NCBI GenBank assembly: GCA_900315335.1
Contig: OMYR01000017.1
Span: 28,011-92,010 of the forward strand
Source: an uncultured Bacteroidales bacterium
GTDB lineage: Bacteria > Bacteroidota > Bacteroidia > Bacteroidales > P3
Direction of reading: 5' to 3'
DNA: 64,000 nt
Shown here one piece after another: positions 44,029-52,001 of the stretch (positions are counted from its first letter, which is position 1; every line of letters starts with the position of its first letter). A program made the position numbers and the translations under genes. The notes beneath the pieces were generated by a model. It made no database searches, was not told the DNA's origin, and worked only from the letters and a program-made list of their open reading frames with translations.

Positions 44029-46212
44029 ATGAATGACAATCCCGAATTGAACCTTGCCTATGAATATTTGACACGAACCAACAAAAATGTGTTTCTAACT
44101 GGCAAAGCAGGTACAGGTAAGACAACGTTTTTAAGAAACCTCACAAAAACGATAAATAAACGCCATGTTGTCTTGGCACCTACGGGGATTGCGGCTTTAC
44201 AAGCAGGTGGTACTACCATACATTCTTTTTTTCAATTACCCTTTCATATCTACATACCCGGTACTGATGTAAAAACGCGTAAGTTTCGAAAAGAGAAAAT
44301 AAATCTTATTCGTTCGTTGGATCTTATCATCATAGATGAAATATCAATGGTGCGTTGCGATATTTTGGACGAAATAGATTTTTTGTTACGTCGTTTTCGC
44401 TATAATGCACGCAACAAACCTTTCGGTGGTGTTCAGATGTTGTTTATCGGCGATTTGTCCCAATTGCCTCCCGTTACCACCGAAACCGATTGTGAAGAAC
44501 TACGGCAGTATTATGATAACTTTTATTTTTTCAGTGCCAAAGCATTGCAAAACTCTTCTTACATAACCATAACTCTTCAACATATCTACCGTCAAAGTGA
44601 TAGGGAATTTATCAATATTCTTAACGCTGTTAGAGAAGATAAATTAACACCTGACATTGTCGAGACCCTAAACAAAAGATATGTTGCCGATATAAATAAA
44701 AATATTCCTGAAAACTATATTGTACTTTGCACTCACAACCAGCAAGCAGACAGTATAAACAATATAAAACTTGACCAAATAGACCGCAAAGAAGTTGTTT
44801 ATACGGCAGACGTTCAAGGCGATTTCTTAGAAAACTTTTATCCGAATAGTTTTGAATTGAAGTTGAAAGAAGATGCCCAAGTGATGTTTCTTAAAAACGA
44901 TTACAACAATGGTGCTTCTGGCAAAAAACGGTATTACAACGGCAAGATAGGTAAAATAAAGGAACTGCACGAAAATCATATCGTTGTCAGATGTCCCGAA
45001 GATGATGAGGATATTACCGTTGAACGTTACACTTGGGAAAGTATCAAATACGACATTGATAAGAAAACAAAAAATATCGAAGCAAATATTGTCGGCACGT
45101 TTTCTCAATTTCCTTTGCGACTTGCTTGGGCTGTTACCATACATAAATCGCAGGGACTGACTTTCGACAAGGTTGTAATAAATTCCAATAAGGCTTTCTC
45201 GCACGGGCAGGTTTATGTGGCACTTTCTCGTTGCAGAAGTTTGGACGGTATTATCCTTACAGCGAAGTTTAATACTAATAGCGTGATGTTAGATAAAAAT
45301 ATAACGATGTTTAACACTAATTCGCTGATAAACCCACCCAACGAAACGACATTACACACAGCTCAACAGAATTTCCTTATCGAAAACATTATAACCATAT
45401 TTGATTTCTCGGATTTTACAACCAAAATCACTAAACTTGCATACCTTATACGTTCTTCCGTTATCGGCACTTTTCCTAAAATAGCCGAAAAATGTTTGGC
45501 AATAATAGACAGATATCAGACGGATATAGCCAAAGTTTCAACTACTTTTGTCAAATGGTTGAATAATTTCAATAGACCGACAACACTCTCCACAGAGCAG
45601 ATAGATAAATGTATTGCTCGCTGTCTTAAAGCCAAAGAATATTACGCAGCAAACATAGATTTTTTGAATGATTTGTTTTTGGATTTGATAAATATCGAAT
45701 TGGATAATGCCGAAGACAATATAACGTTGAAAGAGTTGATTATATCCTTATCGGTTGAAAAGGAGATAAAGTGTAGGTTTTTGCAGTTTTTCAACGAAAA
45801 ATTTGAATCTATCGGCTTTATGGAATTGAAAAACAACCTGCTTGCGCAAGGAAATTCACTTCCGCTTGTGTCTATTATTGGCGATATGGCAAAGGAAACA
45901 CCTACGCAAATCGCTTCAAAACCTAAGCAAACATCGGATAATCTACAAAGTAAAGACAAACAAGAGACATCTTCGGACATTGAGGACGAGGAACTGTTTA
46001 ATGCCTTGCGTTTATGGAGGGCAAAGGTAGCCAAAGAAAAGAATATCCCTGCTTATTACGTCATTTCACAAAAAGGATTGATAGCTCTTAGCAATGAAAA
46101 GCCGACAACCAAATCCGAATTTTTACATCTTAAATATCTTGGCAAGAAAACTTTTGAAAATTATGGCGAAGCCATATTGGAGATAATCAAAGAACACACG
46201 AAAGAGGAGTAA
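44029..46212 (+). CDS. PIF1-like helicase with C-terminal HRDC-type domain
   Basis: A 727-residue superfamily 1B helicase. Walker A GKAGTGKTT at 25-33, Walker B LIIIDEISM near 99-107, GGVQMLFIGDLSQLPPV, LQHIYRQ, and AWAVTIHKSQGLTFDKVVIN with YVALSRCRSLDGI. About residues 1-410 are the motor. A Lys/Asn-rich alpha region follows, then an HRDC-like domain at about 655-727 (ELFNALRLWRAKVAKEKNIPAYYVISQKGL). Between motor and C-terminal part, residues ~413-436 are encoded by in-frame 21-bp repeat units. Probably acts in DNA repair or replication-fork maintenance. Confidence 0.9.
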   Translation: MNDNPELNLAYEYLTRTNKNVFLTGKAGTGKTTFLRNLTKTINKRHVVLAPTGIAALQAGGTTIHSFFQLPFHIYIPGTDVKTRKFRKEKINLIRSLDLIIIDEISMVRCDILDEIDFLLRRFRYNARNKPFGGVQMLFIGDLSQLPPVTTETDCEELRQYYDNFYFFSAKALQNSSYITITLQHIYRQSDREFINILNAVREDKLTPDIVETLNKRYVADINKNIPENYIVLCTHNQQADSINNIKLDQIDRKEVVYTADVQGDFLENFYPNSFELKLKEDAQVMFLKNDYNNGASGKKRYYNGKIGKIKELHENHIVVRCPEDDEDITVERYTWESIKYDIDKKTKNIEANIVGTFSQFPLRLAWAVTIHKSQGLTFDKVVINSNKAFSHGQVYVALSRCRSLDGIILTAKFNTNSVMLDKNITMFNTNSLINPPNETTLHTAQQNFLIENIITIFDFSDFTTKITKLAYLIRSSVIGTFPKIAEKCLAIIDRYQTDIAKVSTTFVKWLNNFNRPTTLSTEQIDKCIARCLKAKEYYAANIDFLNDLFLDLINIELDNAEDNITLKELIISLSVEKEIKCRFLQFFNEKFESIGFMELKNNLLAQGNSLPLVSIIGDMAKETPTQIASKPKQTSDNLQSKDKQETSSDIEDEELFNALRLWRAKVAKEKNIPAYYVISQKGLIALSNEKPTTKSEFLHLKYLGKKTFENYGEAILEIIKEHTKEE
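45268..45335. repeat. 21-bp repeat units inside the helicase gene
   Basis: About three units; the clear cores are TTAGATAAAAAT-containing and CGATGTTTAACACTAAT. They encode FNTNS, VMLDKNI and TMFNTNS at the motor/C-terminal junction. The phase is the same as in the intergenic arrays. Confidence 0.72.
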
Positions 46213-46234
46213 ATAACGTGAGTTCGACGAAAAT
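46211..46234 (+). repeat. 24-bp dispersed motif, copy 1
   Basis: Contains GTGAGTTCGACGAAAAT and is identical over 24 bases to 63912-63935. It begins at the stop codon of the helicase gene. Confidence 0.7.
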
Positions 46235-46259
46235 CAAAACAGTGAATTGTGAGAAATCA

Positions 46260-46388
46260 GTTGCTAATTTGAAAAGTCGGGTATAAAAGGTACAAAAAAG
46301 CATACTTTTTTGAGTACTCCGAATTGATGTTTCCAAAATTACGAGCCGTCTTTTTGAAATTAGCTGCAAATTTTCAAAAATTAGCAAC
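46260..46388. repeat. Imperfect inverted pair around ~95 bases
   Basis: GTTGCTAATTTGAAAA (46260-46275) and TTTTCAAAAATTAGCAAC (46371-46388) are reverse complements except for a 2-base bulge. With the 24-bp motif before it this could be a small non-autonomous element. The gap 46213-46492 has no gene. Confidence 0.5.
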
Positions 46389-46411
46389 CGAAAAAAACTA
46401 ATAGGTGATTA

Positions 46412-46449
46412 ATAAAAAAGGTAATTATCCTAAAAAAGATAATTACCTT
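46412..46449 (-). terminator. Terminator of the 2-hydroxyacid dehydrogenase gene
   Basis: 12-bp perfect stem AAGGTAATTATC / GATAATTACCTT, 8-base loop; the minus strand continues in T6. Confidence 0.85.
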
Positions 46450-46492
46450 ATATAATTCACGGCTATGCCATATTTTCAACTGAGACTCACGC

Positions 46493-47437
46493 CTATTTGG
46501 AAAGCCAATTCAAGATATTGTTTGTAACAATCTCTATACGGCTATCGAAACTCTCTCTTGTTGCGAACGCTATATGTGGAGTGCAGATGCAATTTTTGGC
46601 ATTCAACAGAGGGTGTGTGGCTGCAATAGGAGGCTCGTTCTCATAAACATCAACGGATGCGGCAGCAAGTTTATCGTTGTTGAGCATATCAGCCAAAGCA
46701 TTCATATCAATAACATTGCCTCTTGCTGTGTTGATGATTATTGCCGATGGCTTACATAGGGAAAGCATATCTTTGTTTATCATTTGGTATGTGTCTTGCG
46801 TCAAAGGAACGTGCAAAGAAATAATATCGCTCTGTTGCATCAATGTTTTTAAGTCTGTATAAACAATACCTTGACGTTCATAGTTCAAGTGCTTGCGATG
46901 TGTGTATGCAATAACATTACAACCAAAGGCTTTCAATAGCAACGCCGTGCGTTTTCCTATCTCGCCAAGTCCAACAATACCAACAGTTTTGCCTTTTAAC
47001 TCACAACCTAAGAAATTATTTCTTGTTCCGCCACAGCGAATATCATCGTTTTTCTCGCTTACCTTTCGCATAACGTCAAGCATAAGGCCTATGGTAAGTT
47101 CACTAACGGCTTCGGTGGCATAGCCTGCGGCATTAAGTACTTCGATGTTATGAGTCTTGCAATAATTCATATCTATATGGTCAATGCCAGTGAATGCAAC
47201 AGCGATAAGTTTCAAATTAGGACAACGCTCCAATACTTCCGCTTTCAAAGGAATGTTGGAAATGATTGCTATGTCGCTATCACCAATACGGTTAATAAGG
47301 CTGTCGGCATCTTCCTTGCGATCGTAGAAAATATTGAACTCACAATGTTTTTCATTGAAAAGGGCAGTCAATTCTTTTGCTTTACTCTCACTTATACCTA
47401 TGGGTTCAACGGCTGTTATTTTAAGATTTTCTTTCAT
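46493..47437 (-). CDS. D-isomer-specific 2-hydroxyacid dehydrogenase
   Basis: A 314-residue NAD-dependent enzyme. Rossmann motif GLGEIG at 156-161 with GKTVGIVGLGEIGKRTALLL. Substrate Arg239 in NTARGNVID, Glu268 in YENEPP and catalytic His288 in CTPHIAFATRES form the triad. The class reduces 2-keto acids such as hydroxypyruvate, glyoxylate or 2-ketoisocaproate; the precise substrate is not clear. It follows the M3 peptidase by 66 bases, across a terminator. Confidence 0.9.
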   Translation of the reverse strand: MKENLKITAVEPIGISESKAKELTALFNEKHCEFNIFYDRKEDADSLINRIGDSDIAIISNIPLKAEVLERCPNLKLIAVAFTGIDHIDMNYCKTHNIEVLNAAGYATEAVSELTIGLMLDVMRKVSEKNDDIRCGGTRNNFLGCELKGKTVGIVGLGEIGKRTALLLKAFGCNVIAYTHRKHLNYERQGIVYTDLKTLMQQSDIISLHVPLTQDTYQMINKDMLSLCKPSAIIINTARGNVIDMNALADMLNNDKLAAASVDVYENEPPIAATHPLLNAKNCICTPHIAFATRESFDSRIEIVTNNILNWLSK

Positions 47438-47464
47438 TATGTCTAAGTTTTTTTGTTTTTGATT

Positions 47465-47491
47465 AAAAAAGCGGTGAGCGTAATGCTCACC
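47465..47491 (-). terminator. Terminator after the M3 peptidase gene
   Basis: 7-bp GC-rich stem GGTGAGC / GCTCACC, 5-base loop, T6 on the minus strand. Only 27 bases separate it from the next gene, so read-through or an unseen promoter must serve that gene. Confidence 0.75.
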
Positions 47492-47503
47492 ACTTCGCTA
47501 TCA

Positions 47504-49630
47504 TTATTTAGTAAAACCTTGTTGTTTTAAGAATGCTTCGTTTGTTGGTTCGTGGCCACGGAAAGCTTTGTATAGTTCCATAGGTTTTTTTGTGCCACCG
47601 CGAGACAAAACATTCTTTCTGAATGATGAAGAAACGCTTGGGTTGAAAATTCCTTGCTCAGAAAAAGCTGCGTAAGCGTCGGCAGCAATAACTTCACTCC
47701 ATTTGTAACCATAATAACCTGCGGCATAACCGCCACCAAAGATATGTGAAAACTGAGTACTCATACAGCAACCGTCAATCATAGGCATAAGTTCGGCTTT
47801 GTTGCTTGCAATCTTTTCAACAGAAATCACATCACCATTGAAAGGTGTCTCAATAGAATGCCAAGTCATATCCAAAATGCCGAAGAACAACTGACGGATA
47901 GATAACCAACCGGCATTGTATTGTTGTGCTTCACGTATGCGGTCGATATACTTTTGAGGAATTTTTTCGCCTGTCTTATAATGAACGGCAAACATATCAA
48001 GAAATTCTTTTTCGTAAGCGTAATTTTCCATAAATTGGCTCATACCTTCAACAAAGTCGTGAGCAACGCTTGTTCCCGATAAGGATTGGTAAGTACATTC
48101 AGTAACGATACCATGCAGACAATGACCGAACTCGTGTAAGAAAGTATTTACTTCGTCAAAAGTTAAAAGGGAAGGAGTTTTTGCAGTCGGTTTAGAGAAA
48201 TTGGTTACCAGTTGAATCAATGGGCGAATCTCATTACCATTGACATTGCTTTGTTCTCTAAATGAAGTCATCCAAGCACCTTGACGTTTGTTGTCTCTTG
48301 GGAAGAAATCCATATACAAAACAGCCATAAACTTATTGGAAGTTTTATCATAGACTTCGTAAGCCTTGACGTCTTTATGATAAACAGGTATTTTTTTGTT
48401 TTCCTTAAATTCAAGGTTGTACAATTTGCCTGCAAGAGTAAAGATGCCGTTCTTAACATATTCAAGGTTGAAGTAAGGTTTCAACAACTCAGGTGAAATA
48501 TCGTACTTTTCTTTTTGCAGTTTCTCACTCCAATAAGAGAAATCCCAACGCTCCAAAGTACCATTGAAACCGTGTTCTTTTGCATATTGTTGAACGTTTT
48601 GCAAATCTCTTTTTGCGTAAGGCATACTTGTAGCCAACAAATCGTTAAGAAATGCATTGACATTAGTAGGATTTTCAGCCATCTTATCTTCCAATTCGTA
48701 TTCAGCGTAAGACTTATAGCCTAAAAGGTTGGCAATTTTCAAACGCAGATTGACAATATCTTTAATAATTTGTTTATTGTCGTTTGTGTCATTGTGGTTA
48801 GCCATAGAATTATATGCTTTCCACATTTTTTCTCTTATATCGCGATTAGGACAATAAGACATAACAGCAATGTACGAAGGTTGTTGAAGAGTGAAAGCAT
48901 AACCTTTCATCTTTCTTGCCTTTGCTTCTTGGGCTGCTTCGTCAAGAGCGTATTGAGGCATACCCTCAACGTCCTTTTTATTTGTAACGTTTAGCACGAA
49001 AGAGTTTTGAGAGTTAAGTACGTTTTGGTTGAATTTTAATGTTAAGATACCAAGTTCTTCGCTTGCTTTCTTAAATTCTTCTTTGTCTTTGCCCGTAAGC
49101 AATGCACCATTCTTGATAAAACCTTTATAAACTTTATCCAAAAGCATTCTGTCTTCGGTTGTCAAAGCAATGAAATCTCTGTTGTCATAGACTCTTTTGA
49201 TTTTTGCGAATAGCTGCTGATTCATACTTACATCAGTTGAATATTGCGTAAGTATAGGCGTTAGTTCTTGAGCTGCTTGCTGTAACTCGTCAGAAGTAAA
49301 GGCTTCGTTCATATTGAACAAAAGACCGGCAACTCTATCCAACAATTTACCGCTTTGCTCGTATGCAACGATAGTATTTTCAAACGTTGGCTCGGCGGTA
49401 TTGGAAATTATTGCATTTATATCCTCCTTTGCTTTTTCTATTGCGTAAAGCATAGCAGGTTTGTAATCGTCCGTTTTTATTAAATTGAACGGCGGTGTTT
49501 GGTGCGGTGTCGTCCATTGTGCTACAAGCGGATTAGTTTGTTTTACTTTATCCATCTCTTGTTTTGACATCTGTGCCGATAAAAGTGTTGTTGCCATAAG
49601 CATTGATGTAATTAAAACTGATTTTTTCAT
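47504..49630 (-). CDS. Exported M3 family metallopeptidase (peptidyl-dipeptidase Dcp-like)
   Basis: A 708-residue oligopeptidase. Signal peptide 1-19 (KKSVLITSMLMATTLLSAQ). Zinc site HEFGH at 499-503 within TFLHEFGHCLHG, with the downstream helix supplying the third ligand (FMENYAYEKEF). The N-terminal NPLVAQWTTPHQTPPFNLIKTDDYKPAM is typical of Dcp. The signal points to the periplasm, where it would trim peptides two residues at a time. It lies 24 bases after mutL and appears to share its operon. Confidence 0.93.
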   Translation of the reverse strand: MKKSVLITSMLMATTLLSAQMSKQEMDKVKQTNPLVAQWTTPHQTPPFNLIKTDDYKPAMLYAIEKAKEDINAIISNTAEPTFENTIVAYEQSGKLLDRVAGLLFNMNEAFTSDELQQAAQELTPILTQYSTDVSMNQQLFAKIKRVYDNRDFIALTTEDRMLLDKVYKGFIKNGALLTGKDKEEFKKASEELGILTLKFNQNVLNSQNSFVLNVTNKKDVEGMPQYALDEAAQEAKARKMKGYAFTLQQPSYIAVMSYCPNRDIREKMWKAYNSMANHNDTNDNKQIIKDIVNLRLKIANLLGYKSYAEYELEDKMAENPTNVNAFLNDLLATSMPYAKRDLQNVQQYAKEHGFNGTLERWDFSYWSEKLQKEKYDISPELLKPYFNLEYVKNGIFTLAGKLYNLEFKENKKIPVYHKDVKAYEVYDKTSNKFMAVLYMDFFPRDNKRQGAWMTSFREQSNVNGNEIRPLIQLVTNFSKPTAKTPSLLTFDEVNTFLHEFGHCLHGIVTECTYQSLSGTSVAHDFVEGMSQFMENYAYEKEFLDMFAVHYKTGEKIPQKYIDRIREAQQYNAGWLSIRQLFFGILDMTWHSIETPFNGDVISVEKIASNKAELMPMIDGCCMSTQFSHIFGGGYAAGYYGYKWSEVIAADAYAAFSEQGIFNPSVSSSFRKNVLSRGGTKKPMELYKAFRGHEPTNEAFLKQQGFTK

Positions 49631-49654
49631 ATTGTTTTGTATTTGTTTGTTATA

Positions 49655-51409
49655 TTAAAAGAAAAATTTGTTTAAGAAATCTTCATTAACACGTAAAAAA
49701 ACTCTCTCGTTTAATGGCAAAAATTCAGGCTCTTTACATTGAAGCAATTGATTAATTAAATCTACCATTTCATTATGTGTAAGTATTTTACCATTCTTTA
49801 TTGCAAGTTTATCTGCAAGTATCAAAGCCCTGTCATCGTTATTTATCTCTTCGCTTATTGCATCGTTAAGCAAATTCATTGCATTAAGCATCGTCATAGC
49901 CTTTGGCACCGCTGTAAAATCAATGGTATTGTCTTCGTTTATAGTAAAATCGAAACCAATATCTTTTAATAAAGTCGTTTTGTCCTTTAATGAAATAATT
50001 TCTATTTGAGAAAACTTATGAGTGTATGGCAATAAAAGTTTTTCGCTTGGCATAATCATAGCCGTTCTGCCTTTCAAAAACTCATAAATTATTTTCTTTG
50101 ACGCATTGAATTGATTTATCAGAAGTATGGAGTTATTCTGCTGTGTTATGATGTATTTATTTAAGAATTGAAAGCAAATATTGTGATTGATAGGGGTGGA
50201 GTTGTTGGTATCGTTTTCAAAAACGTTTTCGTTATTAAAAGAAATCTCGGTCTGAACTTTGACATTATTTACTTTGCTGTTGAAATCAAAAGAAGGATTA
50301 GCGTTTTGCTTTGCAAAAGGATTGTAAGCACTTGTGTAGTTCAATGAATTGTTTTTGGGGGTAAAGTTTTTATCGGGAGCAGGAAAGTTTATAGGGGATT
50401 TTTCAAACGAAAGCGAATTGCTTAACGTGTTTTGTCCTAAAACTTTTCTTACGGCAGCATTAAGAATTGAGTAAATTATTTTGTCGTCAATGAATTTTAT
50501 TTCCGTTTTGGTCGGGTGGATATTCACATCAATATCTTTCGGATTTACTTTCAAGTGTATAAAAAAGCAAGGGTAGGTTTTAGGAGGTATTAATGAACTA
50601 TAAGCCCTTTCAACAGCGTTGGCAAAATAACTGTTTTTCATAAAACGATTATTGACAAAGAAAAACTCTTCGTTCTTACTCTTTTTAGTTAAACTTATTG
50701 TGGAAATAAATCCCTCTATCTCCACTAAATCAATTTTTTCTCTTATTTCCAAAAGATTTTTGTTGAATGTATTCCCGTATATATCCACTATACGTTTTCT
50801 AAATGTGGCTTTCTCCAATTTATAAATAACGTGGTCGTCTCTTATATATGTAAAAGAAATATTTGGATTGATTAAAGCTATACGAATAAAGGCATCGCTT
50901 ATATGACTACACTCAACAGAATCGCTTTTAAGGAAATTGCGTCTTGCAGGCACGTTGAAAAATATGTTTTTTACTTTTATGTCAGTTCCAAGTTGTGAAG
51001 TGGTTTTGCTTATCGATTTAATCTCTCCGCCATCTATTAAAATCTCTTCCGCAAGGTCGGAGTTTTCGGTCTTGGTCTTCATTTCCACTTGACTGATTGC
51101 TGCAATAGAAGCCAATGCCTCTCCACGAAATCCCATAGTTGTTAGGTTTCTTAAATCGCTTTCTGTCGATATTTTGCTTGTAGCGTGAGGCAAAAAACAT
51201 TTTTGAGCATCTGTTTCGTCCATACCACAGCCGTTATCAATAACTTCAACAAGGGTTCTTCCAGCGTCTTTAACTATTAATGTAATAGATGAACTGCCTG
51301 CATCTACAGCATTTTCCATCAATTCTTTAACAACACTCGCCGGACGATTGACAACTTCTCCTGCCGCAATCTGATTAGCAATGTTTTCGGGTAATATGTT
51401 TATTGCCAT
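49655..51409 (-). CDS. mutL: DNA mismatch repair protein MutL
   Basis: A 584-residue GHKL ATPase. NQIAAGEVVNRPASVVKELMENAVDAGSS (about 12-40) has the ATP-binding Glu and Asn; DNGCGMD near 60-66; GFRGEALASIAAISQ near 93-107. A variable Asn-rich linker at about 330-400 precedes the C-terminal dimer domain. The metal-binding DQHAAHER-type motif of endonuclease-active MutL is not evident; the corresponding place reads LINQFNASKKIIYE. That suggests a non-nicking form, unless divergent. The start overlaps the upstream small membrane protein gene by 10 bases. Confidence 0.93.
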   Translation of the reverse strand: MAINILPENIANQIAAGEVVNRPASVVKELMENAVDAGSSSITLIVKDAGRTLVEVIDNGCGMDETDAQKCFLPHATSKISTESDLRNLTTMGFRGEALASIAAISQVEMKTKTENSDLAEEILIDGGEIKSISKTTSQLGTDIKVKNIFFNVPARRNFLKSDSVECSHISDAFIRIALINPNISFTYIRDDHVIYKLEKATFRKRIVDIYGNTFNKNLLEIREKIDLVEIEGFISTISLTKKSKNEEFFFVNNRFMKNSYFANAVERAYSSLIPPKTYPCFFIHLKVNPKDIDVNIHPTKTEIKFIDDKIIYSILNAAVRKVLGQNTLSNSLSFEKSPINFPAPDKNFTPKNNSLNYTSAYNPFAKQNANPSFDFNSKVNNVKVQTEISFNNENVFENDTNNSTPINHNICFQFLNKYIITQQNNSILLINQFNASKKIIYEFLKGRTAMIMPSEKLLLPYTHKFSQIEIISLKDKTTLLKDIGFDFTINEDNTIDFTAVPKAMTMLNAMNLLNDAISEEINNDDRALILADKLAIKNGKILTHNEMVDLINQLLQCKEPEFLPLNERVFLRVNEDFLNKFFF

Positions 51410-51675
51410 CTTTCAACGAAAGTCATTAAGAAATATATCAAAGCCACCACAAGACACGCAATCAACAAAATCTTTGTCATTGGAAAAGGTTTGGAAGATA
51501 TTTTCTTTTCTTTTTTCTCTTCCATTGCCTTTCTGAAACTTATCTTTCGATTGTAACTATCGCCTATCGGACCATATTTGGCTTCCAATTCCTTTATTTC
51601 TTCCTTATTCGGGTCGTAAAATCTCGGCTTATAATTGAATTGACGAGGCTTACGAACATTAAATACTATTCCCAT
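51400..51675 (-). CDS. Small single-pass membrane protein
   Basis: A 91-residue protein: a basic N-terminal part (MGIVFNVRKPRQFNYKPRFYDPNKEE), a charged coil-forming middle (KAMEEKKEKKISS) and one helix near residues 66-84. The start at 51675 was chosen because the -7 box lies at 51697-51704 and would exclude the longer frame opening at 51726. Proteins of this form commonly sit just before mutL in Bacteroidota; function unknown. It overlaps mutL by 10 bases. Confidence 0.82.
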   Translation of the reverse strand: MGIVFNVRKPRQFNYKPRFYDPNKEEIKELEAKYGPIGDSYNRKISFRKAMEEKKEKKISSKPFPMTKILLIACLVVALIYFLMTFVERWQ

Positions 51676-51696
51676 ATTTTTTTCTATTTTAATTTG

Positions 51697-51704
51697 CAAA
51701 GATA
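51697..51704 (-). promoter_or_regulatory. -7 box for the small membrane protein-mutL-M3 peptidase operon
   Basis: CAAAGATA on the top strand, i.e. TATCTTTG on the minus strand, giving a leader of about 15 bases to ATG 51675. Confidence 0.68.
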
Positions 51705-51762
51705 GTAAATACATTTTTAATCGCAATTGATTTAATCAAAAAATCAATATCAGAAAAGAATT

Positions 51763-51842
51763 TACCGGTGTTTAACACTATTTTGCTAATGTTTAATATT
51801 ATTTTATTAGTGTTTAACACTAATTTACCAATATGTAATAAA
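51763..51842. repeat. 21-bp repeat array 12
   Basis: Three to four units between the divergent mutL and gyrA promoters, including a perfect dyad TTAGTGTTTAACACTAA. Others: CGGTGTTTAACACTATT and CTAATGTTTAATATTAT. Confidence 0.88.
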
Positions 51843-51949
51843 ATTATTACGAAATAAACAGTCTGTATTTTCAATGGCTTAGAAATATTTTTGTTTAATT
51901 AGAAAATTATGGTTTTATCGTTGTTTTAGTGTGTTTTCAGCGTTTTTTC

Positions 51950-51980
51950 TTTGTCATATTGAATTTTTTGAGTATCTTTG
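51950..51980 (+). promoter_or_regulatory. Canonical promoter for gyrA
   Basis: TTTG (51950-51953), 19-base spacer, TATCTTTG (51973-51980), about 21 bases before the ATG. Confidence 0.78.
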
Positions 51981-52001
51981 CACATTATTTTTTAAGTGAA
52001 T

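Noticed and set aside
46211..46234. GTTCGA in the 24-bp motif as part of a tRNA T-arm
   Set aside because: No cloverleaf, acceptor stem or anticodon arm can be formed around it. The identical copy at 63912 has a different context.
51676..51726. 17-residue N-terminal extension of the small membrane protein before mutL
   Set aside because: It would start upstream of the -7 box at 51697-51704.
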